NCBI RefSeq assembly: GCF_009617875.1
Contig: NZ_BLAV01000001.1
Coordinates: 2,852,001-2,916,000, forward strand
Direction: 5' to 3'
Length of the DNA: 64,000 bases
Source: Prolixibacter sp. NT017
Lineage (GTDB): Bacteria; Bacteroidota; Bacteroidia; Bacteroidales; Prolixibacteraceae
Position 1 is the first letter of the stretch, and each line of letters starts with the position of its first letter. Under the pieces are notes generated by a model that saw nothing but the letters and a program-made list of their open reading frames with translations, had not been told where the DNA came from and ran no database searches. This document shows, one piece after another, positions 1 to 8,371 of the stretch. A program made the translations under genes and the position numbers.

Positions 1-3000
1 CCAAATGTAAATGGAGGAATATTGTTCTTGTATATTCTCACCTGATCGTCAGCATTGATTACGCCATCATGGTTGTAATCAACAAACTTAACATCGCCGG
101 GCTGTGGCGTTGAACCAATCTCGTATTTTAGATTGTCGGCATTAATTTCAGCCTGATTGTGGTAGATTCCATCGGTAAGGTAATACAGCCCCGATCCCAT
201 TGGATGTCCGGTTGTTTGTTGCCATTTGGGAACACCGGCAGTTTCACCCCATTGTATTACTTTGTTTTTGGCATATCCTGCATTAAAGGTTACCGAGTAA
301 CTGAATTGATTTCTCGTTTTACTTCTGTAGGAAATTGAACCATCGACTCCCTGGTTGGACACTTTACCATAGTTTACACTCGGCAGGCTAAGTCCTGCAG
401 AAGTCGGCACATTAGCACTTTGTGGCCACAAGATATTGCTTCGCTTGTAATAGAAGTAATCGGCTTCCATGCTCAACCTGTCATTTAAAAACCGGGCATC
501 AAAGCCAATATTGGCCTGATTAGCTACTTCCCATGTGATATTTTTATTTGCCAAAACACTCTCATACAATGTTTTCATTTCCGTTAACGCTGAACCGGAA
601 TAGGTTACAAACGGGATGTTATAGGTCGTACCTGAATCATATGTCTTTCCGTATTGGTACCCCATCAGATATGACGTTAAGTACTGATATGCGTTAACCC
701 GGTCGTTACCGGTTTGCCCGACAGAACCTCTTAGTTTGAAGTAATTAATGAAACTAAGATGGTCTTTCCAGAAGTTCTCCTGCGAAACTACCCAGCCCAA
801 AGAAACGCTGGGGAAGAAACCAAAGCGATTGTTTTTGGGGAAAATGTAGGAACCATCGTACCGGCCAATCAGCTCAATCAAATATTTATTGGCAAAACTG
901 TAGTTAAACCGGCCAAAATAACTTAACCGGGAATTTGTACTACCTGTTCCATCGGTTGTTTGGTAGGTTGTTCCTCCGGCAAAAAGCTCCTGAATGGCAG
1001 TCGAAAGAAATAGGTCTCTGTATGCACTGAAATTCTCTGTATTTCCTTTTGAAATCTGTGAACCCACCATCAATTTTAAATGGTGTTTTTCGGCAATTGT
1101 TGTCTGATAATTCAGTGTTCCATACGCCAGTTTATTGTAATCACTTCTAAAATATTCCTTCAGGCTTGGCGTATTATCATATCCACCTCCGTAGGTTTTG
1201 TAATTAAGAACCGGATCTCCATTCGTGTCTAAAGAGGTTCCGTCCCATGTATACAAATTAAACGGCTTGCTAAAGGTTTTGGTAAAGTCGAAACCCTGGT
1301 CATACGAAAGGTTTCCGCTAAATGACAGTCCTTTGACCCAGGGAATATTGATATCCAATTTCAGATTGGTGTTCAATTTATAATATTTATCCCTGCTGTA
1401 CCCTGCCGCATCGGTACTGGTAACGACAGAGTTCCTGCCGCCTTCGATGGCAGGGCCAGGTTCTCCGTTAGGCCATACAGCAACAGAAGTTGGGTATGAT
1501 TGTATCAGTCCCCGAAAAATATCATAGGCACCGTAAATCGGAAAGTTTTTGTCTTCCAAACGTCCGGCGACGTCAAATCCTATTTTAATGTCCTTTGTAA
1601 CCTGACCGTCAATATTGCTTCTGAAGTCATATTGATTGTAGTATGTAGCGCTATTGTAATAGTTCCCATCCTGATGTTTCGTGCCGATAGAAACAAAATA
1701 CCGCATGGCATCGGAGCCGCCTGAAAGAGAAACGTTATTGCTGCTTTGGGCGGACATCGGTTTGATTACTTTTTTAAACCAATCGGTGTTGGGATAATGC
1801 AACGGATCGGAACCATCTCTGAACTTTTGTATTTGATCAGAGGTGTAAACAGAATTCATTCCCAACGAATTATCATTATAATACGCAACTTCATTTAACA
1901 AGGTGGCATAAGTAGCTGCATCTGCCATCTTAGGAAGTTTTGTGGGCTGGTTAAACCCGTAATCAGCATTGAATGTCAGTTTGGGTTTTCCCAGCTTTCC
2001 TCTTTTGGTCGTAACCAGGATAACCCCATTAGCTGCTCTTGAACCATAGATAGCAGCAGAAGCATCTTTTAAAACCGTTATACTTGCAATGCTGTTTGGA
2101 TCGATCCGGTCCAGACTTCTATCAGGGACACCGTCAACAACAACCAGCACGCTATTATCGTTAAAAGTGTTACTCCCCCTGATGCGTAATGTCGTACCAT
2201 CATATCCAGGCTCACCACTACCTGTTACTGCTACTAATCCGGGTGCCCGGCCAGCTAAGCTGTTACTAACGTTGGTAACAGGTACTTTCACTACGTCATT
2301 GCTCTTCACGGTAGCAATGGATCCTGTCAGTGTTTCCTTTTTTTGCGTACCGTAACCAACAGCTACCACTTCCTGAAGCCCAACAGAAGATTCCTTCATG
2401 GAAACGTTGATTTCCTTTTTGTCTCCGACTGTCACACTCTGAGGAGCCATACCTACAAACGAAAACTCCAGAACACTCCCCTCGGGAACATTCGATAAGA
2501 CATAGTTTCCGTCTGAATCCGTAATAGTTCCGGTAGTTGTTCCTTTGATAACAACGGTAACTCCGGGAAGAGGACCTCCCGAAGTATCTGTCACCTTACC
2601 TTTTATTGATTTCTTTTGTTGTGGCTGAGCCGGGGCCGATTGTTCTTTCCCCTTGACAGCCGGATTCAGTATGACTAGATTTTTATCGGTAATCACATAA
2701 TCCACGCCTCTTTCCCCGAACAATTGTTTCAGGATACTTTGCACGGATTCTTTCCGAACATTGATATTCACTTTTCGATTGATATCGAGCCGTTCGTCCT
2801 GAACCAGGAACTTGAATTCGCTCTGGGCTTCAATCTGCTTCAGAACCTGCTCGATGCTCACATCATTCAGATTCAGTGTTAGTTTTGTCTCCTGTGAGTA
2901 CACACTGGCAGATACTTGCAGTGTGGTAACGAAGATCAGAAAGGTAATAAGTCGCATAATACGCAACAGTTTTTTAAGGCAAGGGACTCCTAATCCCTCA

Positions 3001-3020
3001 ACTTTCAGGTTTTTTTTCAT
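1..3020 (-). CDS. SusC/RagA-family TonB-linked outer membrane receptor (3' end outside window)
   Basis: Outer-membrane, TonB-energised uptake of oligosaccharides or similar ligands, normally with a SusD lipoprotein encoded next (here beyond the window start). I translated the open frame from the ATG at 3020. It has a hydrophobic signal (ITFLIFVTTLQVSASVYSQ), then an STN domain (about residues 45-97), a carboxypeptidase-regulatory-like beta domain (KGKVTDTSGGPLPGVTV), the SusC box-like VAVGYGTQKK, a plug domain and the barrel. A DYNHDGVINADDQ loop near the window edge is typical of the family. The STN domain fits control by the FecR/ECF sigma pair encoded just upstream. The C-terminus is missing, so the ligand cannot be inferred. 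Confidence 0.95.
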   Translation of the reverse strand, partial: MKKNLKVEGLGVPCLKKLLRIMRLITFLIFVTTLQVSASVYSQETKLTLNLNDVSIEQVLKQIEAQSEFKFLVQDERLDINRKVNINVRKESVQSILKQLFGERGVDYVITDKNLVILNPAVKGKEQSAPAQPQQKKSIKGKVTDTSGGPLPGVTVVIKGTTTGTITDSDGNYVLSNVPEGSVLEFSFVGMAPQSVTVGDKKEINVSMKESSVGLQEVVAVGYGTQKKETLTGSIATVKSNDVVKVPVTNVSNSLAGRAPGLVAVTGSGEPGYDGTTLRIRGSNTFNDNSVLVVVDGVPDRSLDRIDPNSIASITVLKDASAAIYGSRAANGVILVTTKRGKLGKPKLTFNADYGFNQPTKLPKMADAATYATLLNEVAYYNDNSLGMNSVYTSDQIQKFRDGSDPLHYPNTDWFKKVIKPMSAQSSNNVSLSGGSDAMRYFVSIGTKHQDGNYYNSATYYNQYDFRSNIDGQVTKDIKIGFDVAGRLEDKNFPIYGAYDIFRGLIQSYPTSVAVWPNGEPGPAIEGGRNSVVTSTDAAGYSRDKYYKLNTNLKLDINIPWVKGLSFSGNLSYDQGFDFTKTFSKPFNLYTWDGTSLDTNGDPVLNYKTYGGGYDNTPSLKEYFRSDYNKLAYGTLNYQTTIAEKHHLKLMVGSQISKGNTENFSAYRDLFLSTAIQELFAGGTTYQTTDGTGSTNSRLSYFGRFNYSFANKYLIELIGRYDGSYIFPKNNRFGFFPSVSLGWVVSQENFWKDHLSFINYFKLRGSVGQTGNDRVNAYQYLTSYLMGYQYGKTYDSGTTYNIPFVTYSGSALTEMKTLYESVLANKNITWEVANQANIGFDARFLNDRLSMEADYFYYKRSNILWPQSANVPTSAGLSLPSVNYGKVSNQGVDGSISYRSKTRNQFSYSVTFNAGYAKNKVIQWGETAGVPKWQQTTGHPMGSGLYYLTDGIYHNQAEINADNLKYEIGSTPQPGDVKFVDYNHDGVINADDQVRIYKNNIPPFTF

Positions 3021-3073
3021 AGATTTGAATGTTTGAATTATACTACTTAAAGCCTTTTTAACGAGGCTTTTTC

Positions 3074-3102
3074 AACCACCGGATGTGCCAGCATTCGGTG
3101 GT
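3074..3102. other. hairpin between fecR-like gene and susC-like gene
   Basis: AACCACCGgATG pairs with CATtCGGTGGTT. The T-run follows only on the plus strand, so for the minus-strand genes this may be a leader, attenuator or processing hairpin rather than a terminator. Confidence 0.4.
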
Positions 3103-3149
3103 TTTTTGTTTCCATTGTTCTGTTGTTTTACTGATTAATTGTTTTCACA

Positions 3150-4151
3150 TTAGTCATTTAAGGATTTATGTAGTTTCTGGTTGTTGCGAGTTATTGTATA
3201 CAGGCTGTCTTTCTTCGAAAATTGCAGGCCGCTGGCAATGGAAATGGCATCCAATACTTCTTCAATATTTTCATTGCTGAATGTTCCGGTATAATGTACT
3301 TCTTCACCCAACTTCTCGGGTTCAAAGGATATCTTCACATTATATCTTCGCTCCAGCTTTCGGGAAAGATTTTCCAATGACTCATTGTGCATATACATCA
3401 GATTCTTCCGCCAGCCTGAATATTCATCCGGGTCCACATCTTTTTTGGAGAAGCTGGCATCAGCTTTATCATAGGTAATCAACTCCCCCGGTTCGACCAT
3501 GTATTCGTCATACCCTGTTCTTTGGATGCTTATCTTTCCTTTCGCTAAACAGGTCTTGATAAATAGGTCGTTTTGGTAGGCAGACACATTAAAGTGGGTT
3601 CCGTACACTTTGATATTAAAGGGACCGACATTCACAACAAAAGGTTTCCTGCTGTGAGCGACTTCAAAATATCCTTCGCCTTTCAGCCTGACTGTCCGGT
3701 TCTTTTTGTTGAAGTCGCCAGAGTACTGAAGACTGGAACTGGAGTTTAACCAAACTTTGGTGCTGTCGGGGAGATATACAACCGATCGATTGCCCAACTG
3801 GGTGGCAAACATCACATTGCCAGAATTCTGGTTTCTCTCAGGAATACCTATAAAGTTTGATATTCCAAGCATCAATGCCAAACCTGCGGCTACACCCGAA
3901 AAACCAATCCAAATCTGCTGTCTTCTTCTTCGCTTCTTTTCCTGAATTTTTCGGGTCAGCTGCTGAAAGGATCGTCGGGCATCATATTTTTTGTAAGAGC
4001 GAACTGCTTTACTTTCCACCCAAATCTTTTGAATCTGGTTGAAAAGCTGACGATTTCCCTCCTCTTCCATCAAACTATCAAAACGTTCCTTCTCTTCAGC
4101 AGAAGCGCTTCCTGTCAGGACAGTATAAATTATTTCAAATGCTTCTTTCAT
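3150..4151 (-). CDS. FecR-family anti-sigma factor / sigma regulator
   Basis: Inner-membrane protein that relays the state of a TonB-dependent receptor to a cytoplasmic ECF sigma factor. The 333-aa sequence shows an N-terminal cytoplasmic segment (about 1-82), one transmembrane helix (about 84-104), a periplasmic FecR domain (about 115-215) and a C-terminal DUF4974-type domain (about 250-320), which is STN-like and usual in Bacteroidota. It lies between the ECF sigma gene (upstream) and the SusC-type receptor (downstream), all on the minus strand, which is the standard order for a trans-envelope signalling module. Confidence 0.93.
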   Translation of the reverse strand: MKEAFEIIYTVLTGSASAEEKERFDSLMEEEGNRQLFNQIQKIWVESKAVRSYKKYDARRSFQQLTRKIQEKKRRRRQQIWIGFSGVAAGLALMLGISNFIGIPERNQNSGNVMFATQLGNRSVVYLPDSTKVWLNSSSSLQYSGDFNKKNRTVRLKGEGYFEVAHSRKPFVVNVGPFNIKVYGTHFNVSAYQNDLFIKTCLAKGKISIQRTGYDEYMVEPGELITYDKADASFSKKDVDPDEYSGWRKNLMYMHNESLENLSRKLERRYNVKISFEPEKLGEEVHYTGTFSNENIEEVLDAISIASGLQFSKKDSLYTITRNNQKLHKSLND

Positions 4152-4302
4152 ATTTAAGTTCGCTCTCCGCCCGAACTTACTTAGTCAGTATTATTTAATC
4201 CTAACCGGCGAGATTCAATATATTGAGCAAATCGCATACATTCGAAAAACGCCCTGTTATTATGTAGGACAGTTGCCAAAAACAAAAGTCCTACATCTTT
4301 TT

Positions 4303-4866
4303 TTAGTTTTTTTGTGAAAATTCAGGATATACCAGTTCAACACAAGTTTTAATCAGCTTTAAAGCCTTTCCAATCTGTGCCTTAACGGTTTTAACAGAAA
4401 TTTCCATTACACTGGCTATTTCTTGTTGTTTCAAATCTTCGAACCGACTTTTTTCAAAAACAGTCTTACAGCGGGGAGGTAGTTTTTCGATGCATTCGAA
4501 CAGGTAATTTCGAAACTCTTCCAACTCCAAATCGATATCACTGATCAGCTCATTTTGATTACTCCGAAAAGCACCTGTGTGTTTCCTTCGGAGCATTTCA
4601 GCATTCAAACGATTTAAGCTCCGGTTTTTAACGGCTGTATACAGGTAACTCTTTATTGAACCGGTAAATTTGATTCGGGTTCTTTCTTCCCAAACTTTCG
4701 TAAAAAGCTCCTGAACAACGTCTTCTGCAATAAAATCATCCTGCAGACGGGAATTGGCAAAATTGCACAAGGGTGAGTAGTAACGTTCGAACAATAACCT
4801 GAACGCATCGAAGTCTCCGACACGTATCTTATTCATCAATTGAACATCAGTCAGGTCAAAGTGCAT
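4303..4866 (-). CDS. RNA polymerase ECF sigma factor
   Basis: Cytoplasmic sigma-70 family factor of 187 aa. Region 2 lies near residues 22-88 (EDVVQELFTKVWEER is the typical region 2.2 helix). Region 4 lies near residues 125-175 (LPPRCKTVFEKSRFEDLKQQ, then a helix-turn-helix with SVKTVKAQIGKAL). The absence of region 3 and the length fit group IV (ECF) sigma factors of the Bacteroidota type. It probably directs transcription of the downstream fecR/susC genes after release by the FecR protein. Confidence 0.95.
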   Translation of the reverse strand: MHFDLTDVQLMNKIRVGDFDAFRLLFERYYSPLCNFANSRLQDDFIAEDVVQELFTKVWEERTRIKFTGSIKSYLYTAVKNRSLNRLNAEMLRRKHTGAFRSNQNELISDIDLELEEFRNYLFECIEKLPPRCKTVFEKSRFEDLKQQEIASVMEISVKTVKAQIGKALKLIKTCVELVYPEFSQKN

Positions 4867-5089
4867 AGATGATATTTAGTTTAATTTGCACACAGTTGGT
4901 GAACGTCACCGCTGTCAACATAAACCATTAATATATAACCAGAAAGCACACTTTTCATGATTCCGGCTTTCGTCCCCTCAGTGTGCCAAAATCTCAAATT
5001 TACACTTTTATATCACTTATGAATCATTTAATCGTCAAATTTTTACCGACCAGTACCTACCAGTATGTGTTTTAAGAGCATAAAATCCG

Positions 5090-7084
5090 CTATTCTGCCC
5101 CTGCGTGAGCAAACAACTCAATGGCCCGGGCAATCTGTTCTGGTTTTCCGAGAACATAAGCGATGTCTCCTTCCAGGAAGGTAATATTGGCCGGCGGATG
5201 TTCGTGCAATTCTTCGCCTCTCTTTAGCGCCAGCAAAGTCACACCAAATGTGCGGCGAAACTGCACTTCTGCCAGGGATTGACCGATAAGCGGAGAGATC
5301 GGTTCTACCTTCAATGCAATGATCTCGAGGTTGGGAATCTCATTCAAAATATCGTGCTGCTTGGGTACAAACACTTCAGCTTTTTCACGAAAGATGCCAT
5401 AATGGTCATCGCGAATCTGGGCGACGGTACTTCTTATCTCGTTGTCCGGAATGAGGTAGTGCTTCAGAACCCGCTGGAAAAGTTCTATAGCCGTTTCAAA
5501 CTCCTCCGGAATGACCTGATCTGCGCCCAGGTGATACAATTCCTCCAAATCATCGACATAGCGGGTACGCACCAAAATCTTAGCGTGCGCGTTCAGTTGC
5601 CGGACTTTATCGATAACCGCCATGGCCGTAATCACATCGCCAATGGAAATAACAATTAAATCGGCCGTATCGATATGTGCTTTTCGCAAAATGGGCTCAT
5701 TCACGGCATCTCCGTAAATCACCGTTTCACCAATCAATTGTCGCTGGCGGGCGACAGCCGGATCGAAAACGATGGCCACGTATGGTAGTTTCATATGACT
5801 AGCCATCCTCGACAAACTCAGCGCTCGTGAATCTTTCCCGATAACGATCATATGATTCTTCAAATGGGGAATTTCCATCTGCGGAAGCGGGAAAAGTCCA
5901 TCCACCAGAAAACGGGGAATTGGCCACTTCAGCAACCACTCGCCTACCGGATGAGCCATTTGAAGCGTAAACGGTGACAGCGACATCGTGACTACGGCAA
6001 CTGCCAAAAACAGTTGATAATAATAAGGAGAAAGAATTCCATAATCGACTCCTTCCTTTGCCAGAATAAACGAGAACTCTCCCACCTGACTCAGTGCTAC
6101 TCCTACCATGATAACTCCCCGGAACGTGTGCCCCAGCAGAAATGCTGTAAAACCGGCCACTGTGAATTTCAAAATCAGCACCAGCAAAACCGTCAGTATA
6201 ACAACCACATAATGATTCACTACAAAGTGCAGGTCGAGGAGCATGCCAATGGAGACGAAAAAGAAGCTGGTGAACATGTCTTTAAATGGAATCAGGTTGC
6301 CAAATGCCTGGTGGCTGTATTCGGATTCCGACACCATCAATCCCCCCAAAAAGGCGCCAAATGCCAAAGACAATCCCAGCCAGGATGAGAAGAGTGCAAC
6401 CGACAGACAGATAAGCAGGATACTCATCAGGAACAGCTCCTGGTTGCGTGTCATTGCTACGGCATGTAGCAATTTCGGCATCAGCCATTTGTTGCCCAGA
6501 TAAACCAATGCGATAATGAGAACCGCCTTAACCAGCAACAACAAAACATCGGAGCCAACATCCGTTCTCATTCCGGATAGCAGAGGTGTAAAAAGCAGCA
6601 ACGGGACAAGAATGATGTCCTGAAAAATCAAAATACCAAGTACCGTCCGGCCGTAGTTTGACGATAACTCCGAACGTTCCTGCAAAACTTTCAGAACGAC
6701 AGCTGTACTACTCAGGGCAACCAGGAAACCAACAAAAAGGGAGGCCCCCCACGACAGTTGGAAAGCCATCGCCACCAACATGGTAACGCCGGAAGTGACC
6801 AGTAACTGTAGAAATCCTCCGACAAACACAATCCGGCGAATGCGCAGCAAATGCTTCAGCGAGAATTCCATGCCAATGGTGAACATCAGCAAAACAATGC
6901 CGATTTCTGCCATCAGTTCGATTTCATGAACAGACGAGATGAGCGAAAAGAGATGAGGTCCAGCCAGCACGCCGGTGAGCAAATAGCCGATTATGGTTGG
7001 CACACGAATTTTCGTGAAGATGAAATTCACCACCGTGGAAAGTGTAAAAATGATGAGTATGTCTTTCAGAATTGAAATATCCAT
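5090..7084 (-). CDS. CPA2-family cation:proton antiporter (KefB/YbaL-like) with TrkA domains
   Basis: Inner-membrane K+/H+ or Na+/H+ antiporter of 664 aa. A Na_H_exchanger domain with about 12 membrane helices spans residues 5-375 (FTKIRVPTIIGYLLTGVLAG is the usual start). A cytoplasmic TrkA-N nucleotide-binding domain starts near 405 (NHMIVIGKDSRALSLSRMA), though its glycine motif is degenerate relative to GxGxxG. A TrkA-C domain lies near 580-655. This order is typical of KefB/KefC/YbaL relatives gated by nucleotide or glutathione adducts. It is a lone gene with no visible KefF/KefG partner adjacent, so ion specificity is undecided. Confidence 0.92.
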   Translation of the reverse strand: MDISILKDILIIFTLSTVVNFIFTKIRVPTIIGYLLTGVLAGPHLFSLISSVHEIELMAEIGIVLLMFTIGMEFSLKHLLRIRRIVFVGGFLQLLVTSGVTMLVAMAFQLSWGASLFVGFLVALSSTAVVLKVLQERSELSSNYGRTVLGILIFQDIILVPLLLFTPLLSGMRTDVGSDVLLLLVKAVLIIALVYLGNKWLMPKLLHAVAMTRNQELFLMSILLICLSVALFSSWLGLSLAFGAFLGGLMVSESEYSHQAFGNLIPFKDMFTSFFFVSIGMLLDLHFVVNHYVVVILTVLLVLILKFTVAGFTAFLLGHTFRGVIMVGVALSQVGEFSFILAKEGVDYGILSPYYYQLFLAVAVVTMSLSPFTLQMAHPVGEWLLKWPIPRFLVDGLFPLPQMEIPHLKNHMIVIGKDSRALSLSRMASHMKLPYVAIVFDPAVARQRQLIGETVIYGDAVNEPILRKAHIDTADLIVISIGDVITAMAVIDKVRQLNAHAKILVRTRYVDDLEELYHLGADQVIPEEFETAIELFQRVLKHYLIPDNEIRSTVAQIRDDHYGIFREKAEVFVPKQHDILNEIPNLEIIALKVEPISPLIGQSLAEVQFRRTFGVTLLALKRGEELHEHPPANITFLEGDIAYVLGKPEQIARAIELFAHAGAE

Positions 7085-7181
7085 AACCCGCTATCGTTAA
7101 AACCGGCTTGTATATTCAATTTACTGCATTCCCGCGAGATGAACGTTATGGGAGACAAGATTTCTGCGCTGAGCAGAAGAG

Positions 7182-7222
7182 AACAAAGGGACTGTCCGAA
7201 AAACGGAAACAGTCCCTTTGTT
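7182..7222 (-). terminator. strong hairpin after thioredoxin gene
   Basis: AACAAAGGGACTGT and ACAGTCCCTTTGTT form a 14-bp stem, extended by CCG/CGG around an A-rich loop. It begins 26 bp after the thioredoxin stop. The U-run is poor on the minus strand, so it may act on either strand. Confidence 0.55.
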
Positions 7223-7247
7223 TAGCCATTGACCGGGAAATGCTCGA

Positions 7248-7652
7248 TCAGGCAATTTCTGACAAGATGGCTTTTTTGGATTTCACCCCGGTGATGCGCT
7301 TGTACTCTTTTCCATCCTTGAAAACAATCATCGTTGGGATGTTGCGGATATTGTATTTCTGAGCCAGTTGCTGCTGCTGATCCACATTCACCTTGGCAAT
7401 GGTGAAACTGTTATTTTCCTCAGCGATTTCGTTCAGCGTAGGCGCAATCATTTTACAGGGACCACACCAGGGAGCCCAAAAGTCAACCAACACAGTGCCT
7501 TTCCGGACCACTGTCTTGAAATTTTTATTGTTCAGAATTTTAATCTTGCTGCTGGGAGGTACATTCTCCAGATTTTTCATCTTTTTAAAGCCATAAATCA
7601 AATAGGCAATAAACAATACAGCAATACCTCCACCAATGTAAAGTAACATCAT
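7248..7652 (-). CDS. membrane-anchored thioredoxin-family protein
   Basis: Thiol-disulfide oxidoreductase of 134 aa. An N-terminal transmembrane segment (about 2-20, LLYIGGGIAVLFIAYLIYG) is followed by a thioredoxin fold with the active site FWAPWCGPCKMIAP (about 59-72) and the cis-proline motif IRNIPTMIVFKDG. The WCGPCK motif is that of reducing thioredoxins. The anchor suggests the domain is tethered to the inner membrane; which side is not certain because the anchor lacks a clear charge bias. Monocistronic, with a hairpin downstream and an AT-rich inverted repeat upstream. Confidence 0.93.
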   Translation of the reverse strand: MMLLYIGGGIAVLFIAYLIYGFKKMKNLENVPPSSKIKILNNKNFKTVVRKGTVLVDFWAPWCGPCKMIAPTLNEIAEENNSFTIAKVNVDQQQQLAQKYNIRNIPTMIVFKDGKEYKRITGVKSKKAILSEIA

Positions 7653-7763
7653 TTTACCACATCTTTCTATCGACAGCGACGCTGTTGCATTCCTTCAGTA
7701 AACTACTGATAATAACAGCTTCGCCGCCGCTGGGATTATCACTAAATTCCCACAAATATAATA

Positions 7764-7795
7764 CATATATAAAAACATCTATATTTTTATATATG
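7764..7795. repeat. AT-rich 12-bp inverted repeat
   Basis: CATATATAAAAA and TTTTTATATATG are perfect inverted copies separated by 8 bp. They lie about 110-145 bp upstream of the thioredoxin start and 135 bp past the PII-like gene. Could be an operator, cruciform or weak bidirectional terminator; function unknown. Confidence 0.5.
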
Positions 7796-7929
7796 AAAGA
7801 TTTATTAAGTCGTGGGAAACTGAAGTTTTTAGCCTGTACAAACAACAAAACCGGGCAAGTGAAGTCAAAATAAATGCCCATTTATACTCTCCACTGTACC
7901 CGGTCGATTTCTGTTATCTAAATCTATAC

Positions 7930-8223
7930 CTAAACTGACTCTGTAATATTCCAGACAAAAGCCCGAACGCCCACCTCTTCATTGATGGCATCCATGCTTT
8001 TTACTTTTTCCAACAGCTGTTCCACCTTTTCGTCGGGAACAACCGTCATGACCGCCGAATTCATTTCGGGCCAGGTGTGCGTTCCCAAATGAGGAGGTCC
8101 CGACACCGAGCCTCGTCCCCGAACGTCAGCCCACTGCGTGTATCCCCTGATTTCCAGGCGGTCGAGCATGTACTCCACCCGTTCGGTATTGGCCTGATTA
8201 TAAACGATAAATACTGCTTTCAC
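7930..8223 (-). CDS. PII-like, PG0541-type transporter-associated protein
   Basis: Small (97 aa) ferredoxin-fold protein resembling PII/DUF3240-like regulators: MKAVFIVYNQANTERVEYML, a central glycine-rich loop (RGRGSVSGPPHLGTHTW) and an ExVxxLLEKVK helix. In Bacteroidota, proteins of this type (PG0541 family) are encoded next to RND efflux operons, as here: it follows the RND pump gene by 148 bp on the same strand. It probably modulates or senses for the pump, but no mechanism is established to my knowledge. There is no obvious uridylylation tyrosine in the loop. Confidence 0.8.
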   Translation of the reverse strand: MKAVFIVYNQANTERVEYMLDRLEIRGYTQWADVRGRGSVSGPPHLGTHTWPEMNSAVMTVVPDEKVEQLLEKVKSMDAINEEVGVRAFVWNITESV

Positions 8224-8371
8224 TTCGTATGTTTTTTAATTTGTTCCTTCAAAACACTCATTTTTCCGGTTAAACCGGGAAGACAAATACTGCAACTACT
8301 CAGCTTTCATCTTCCCGGATAAAGGTTAACCATATGAATCGTTGGACAAACTCACTGTTACTTACAGCGAA

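Noticed and set aside
7654..7881. 75-codon minus-strand frame between thioredoxin and the PII-like gene
   Set aside because: Its middle spans an AT-rich inverted repeat and it has no family features.
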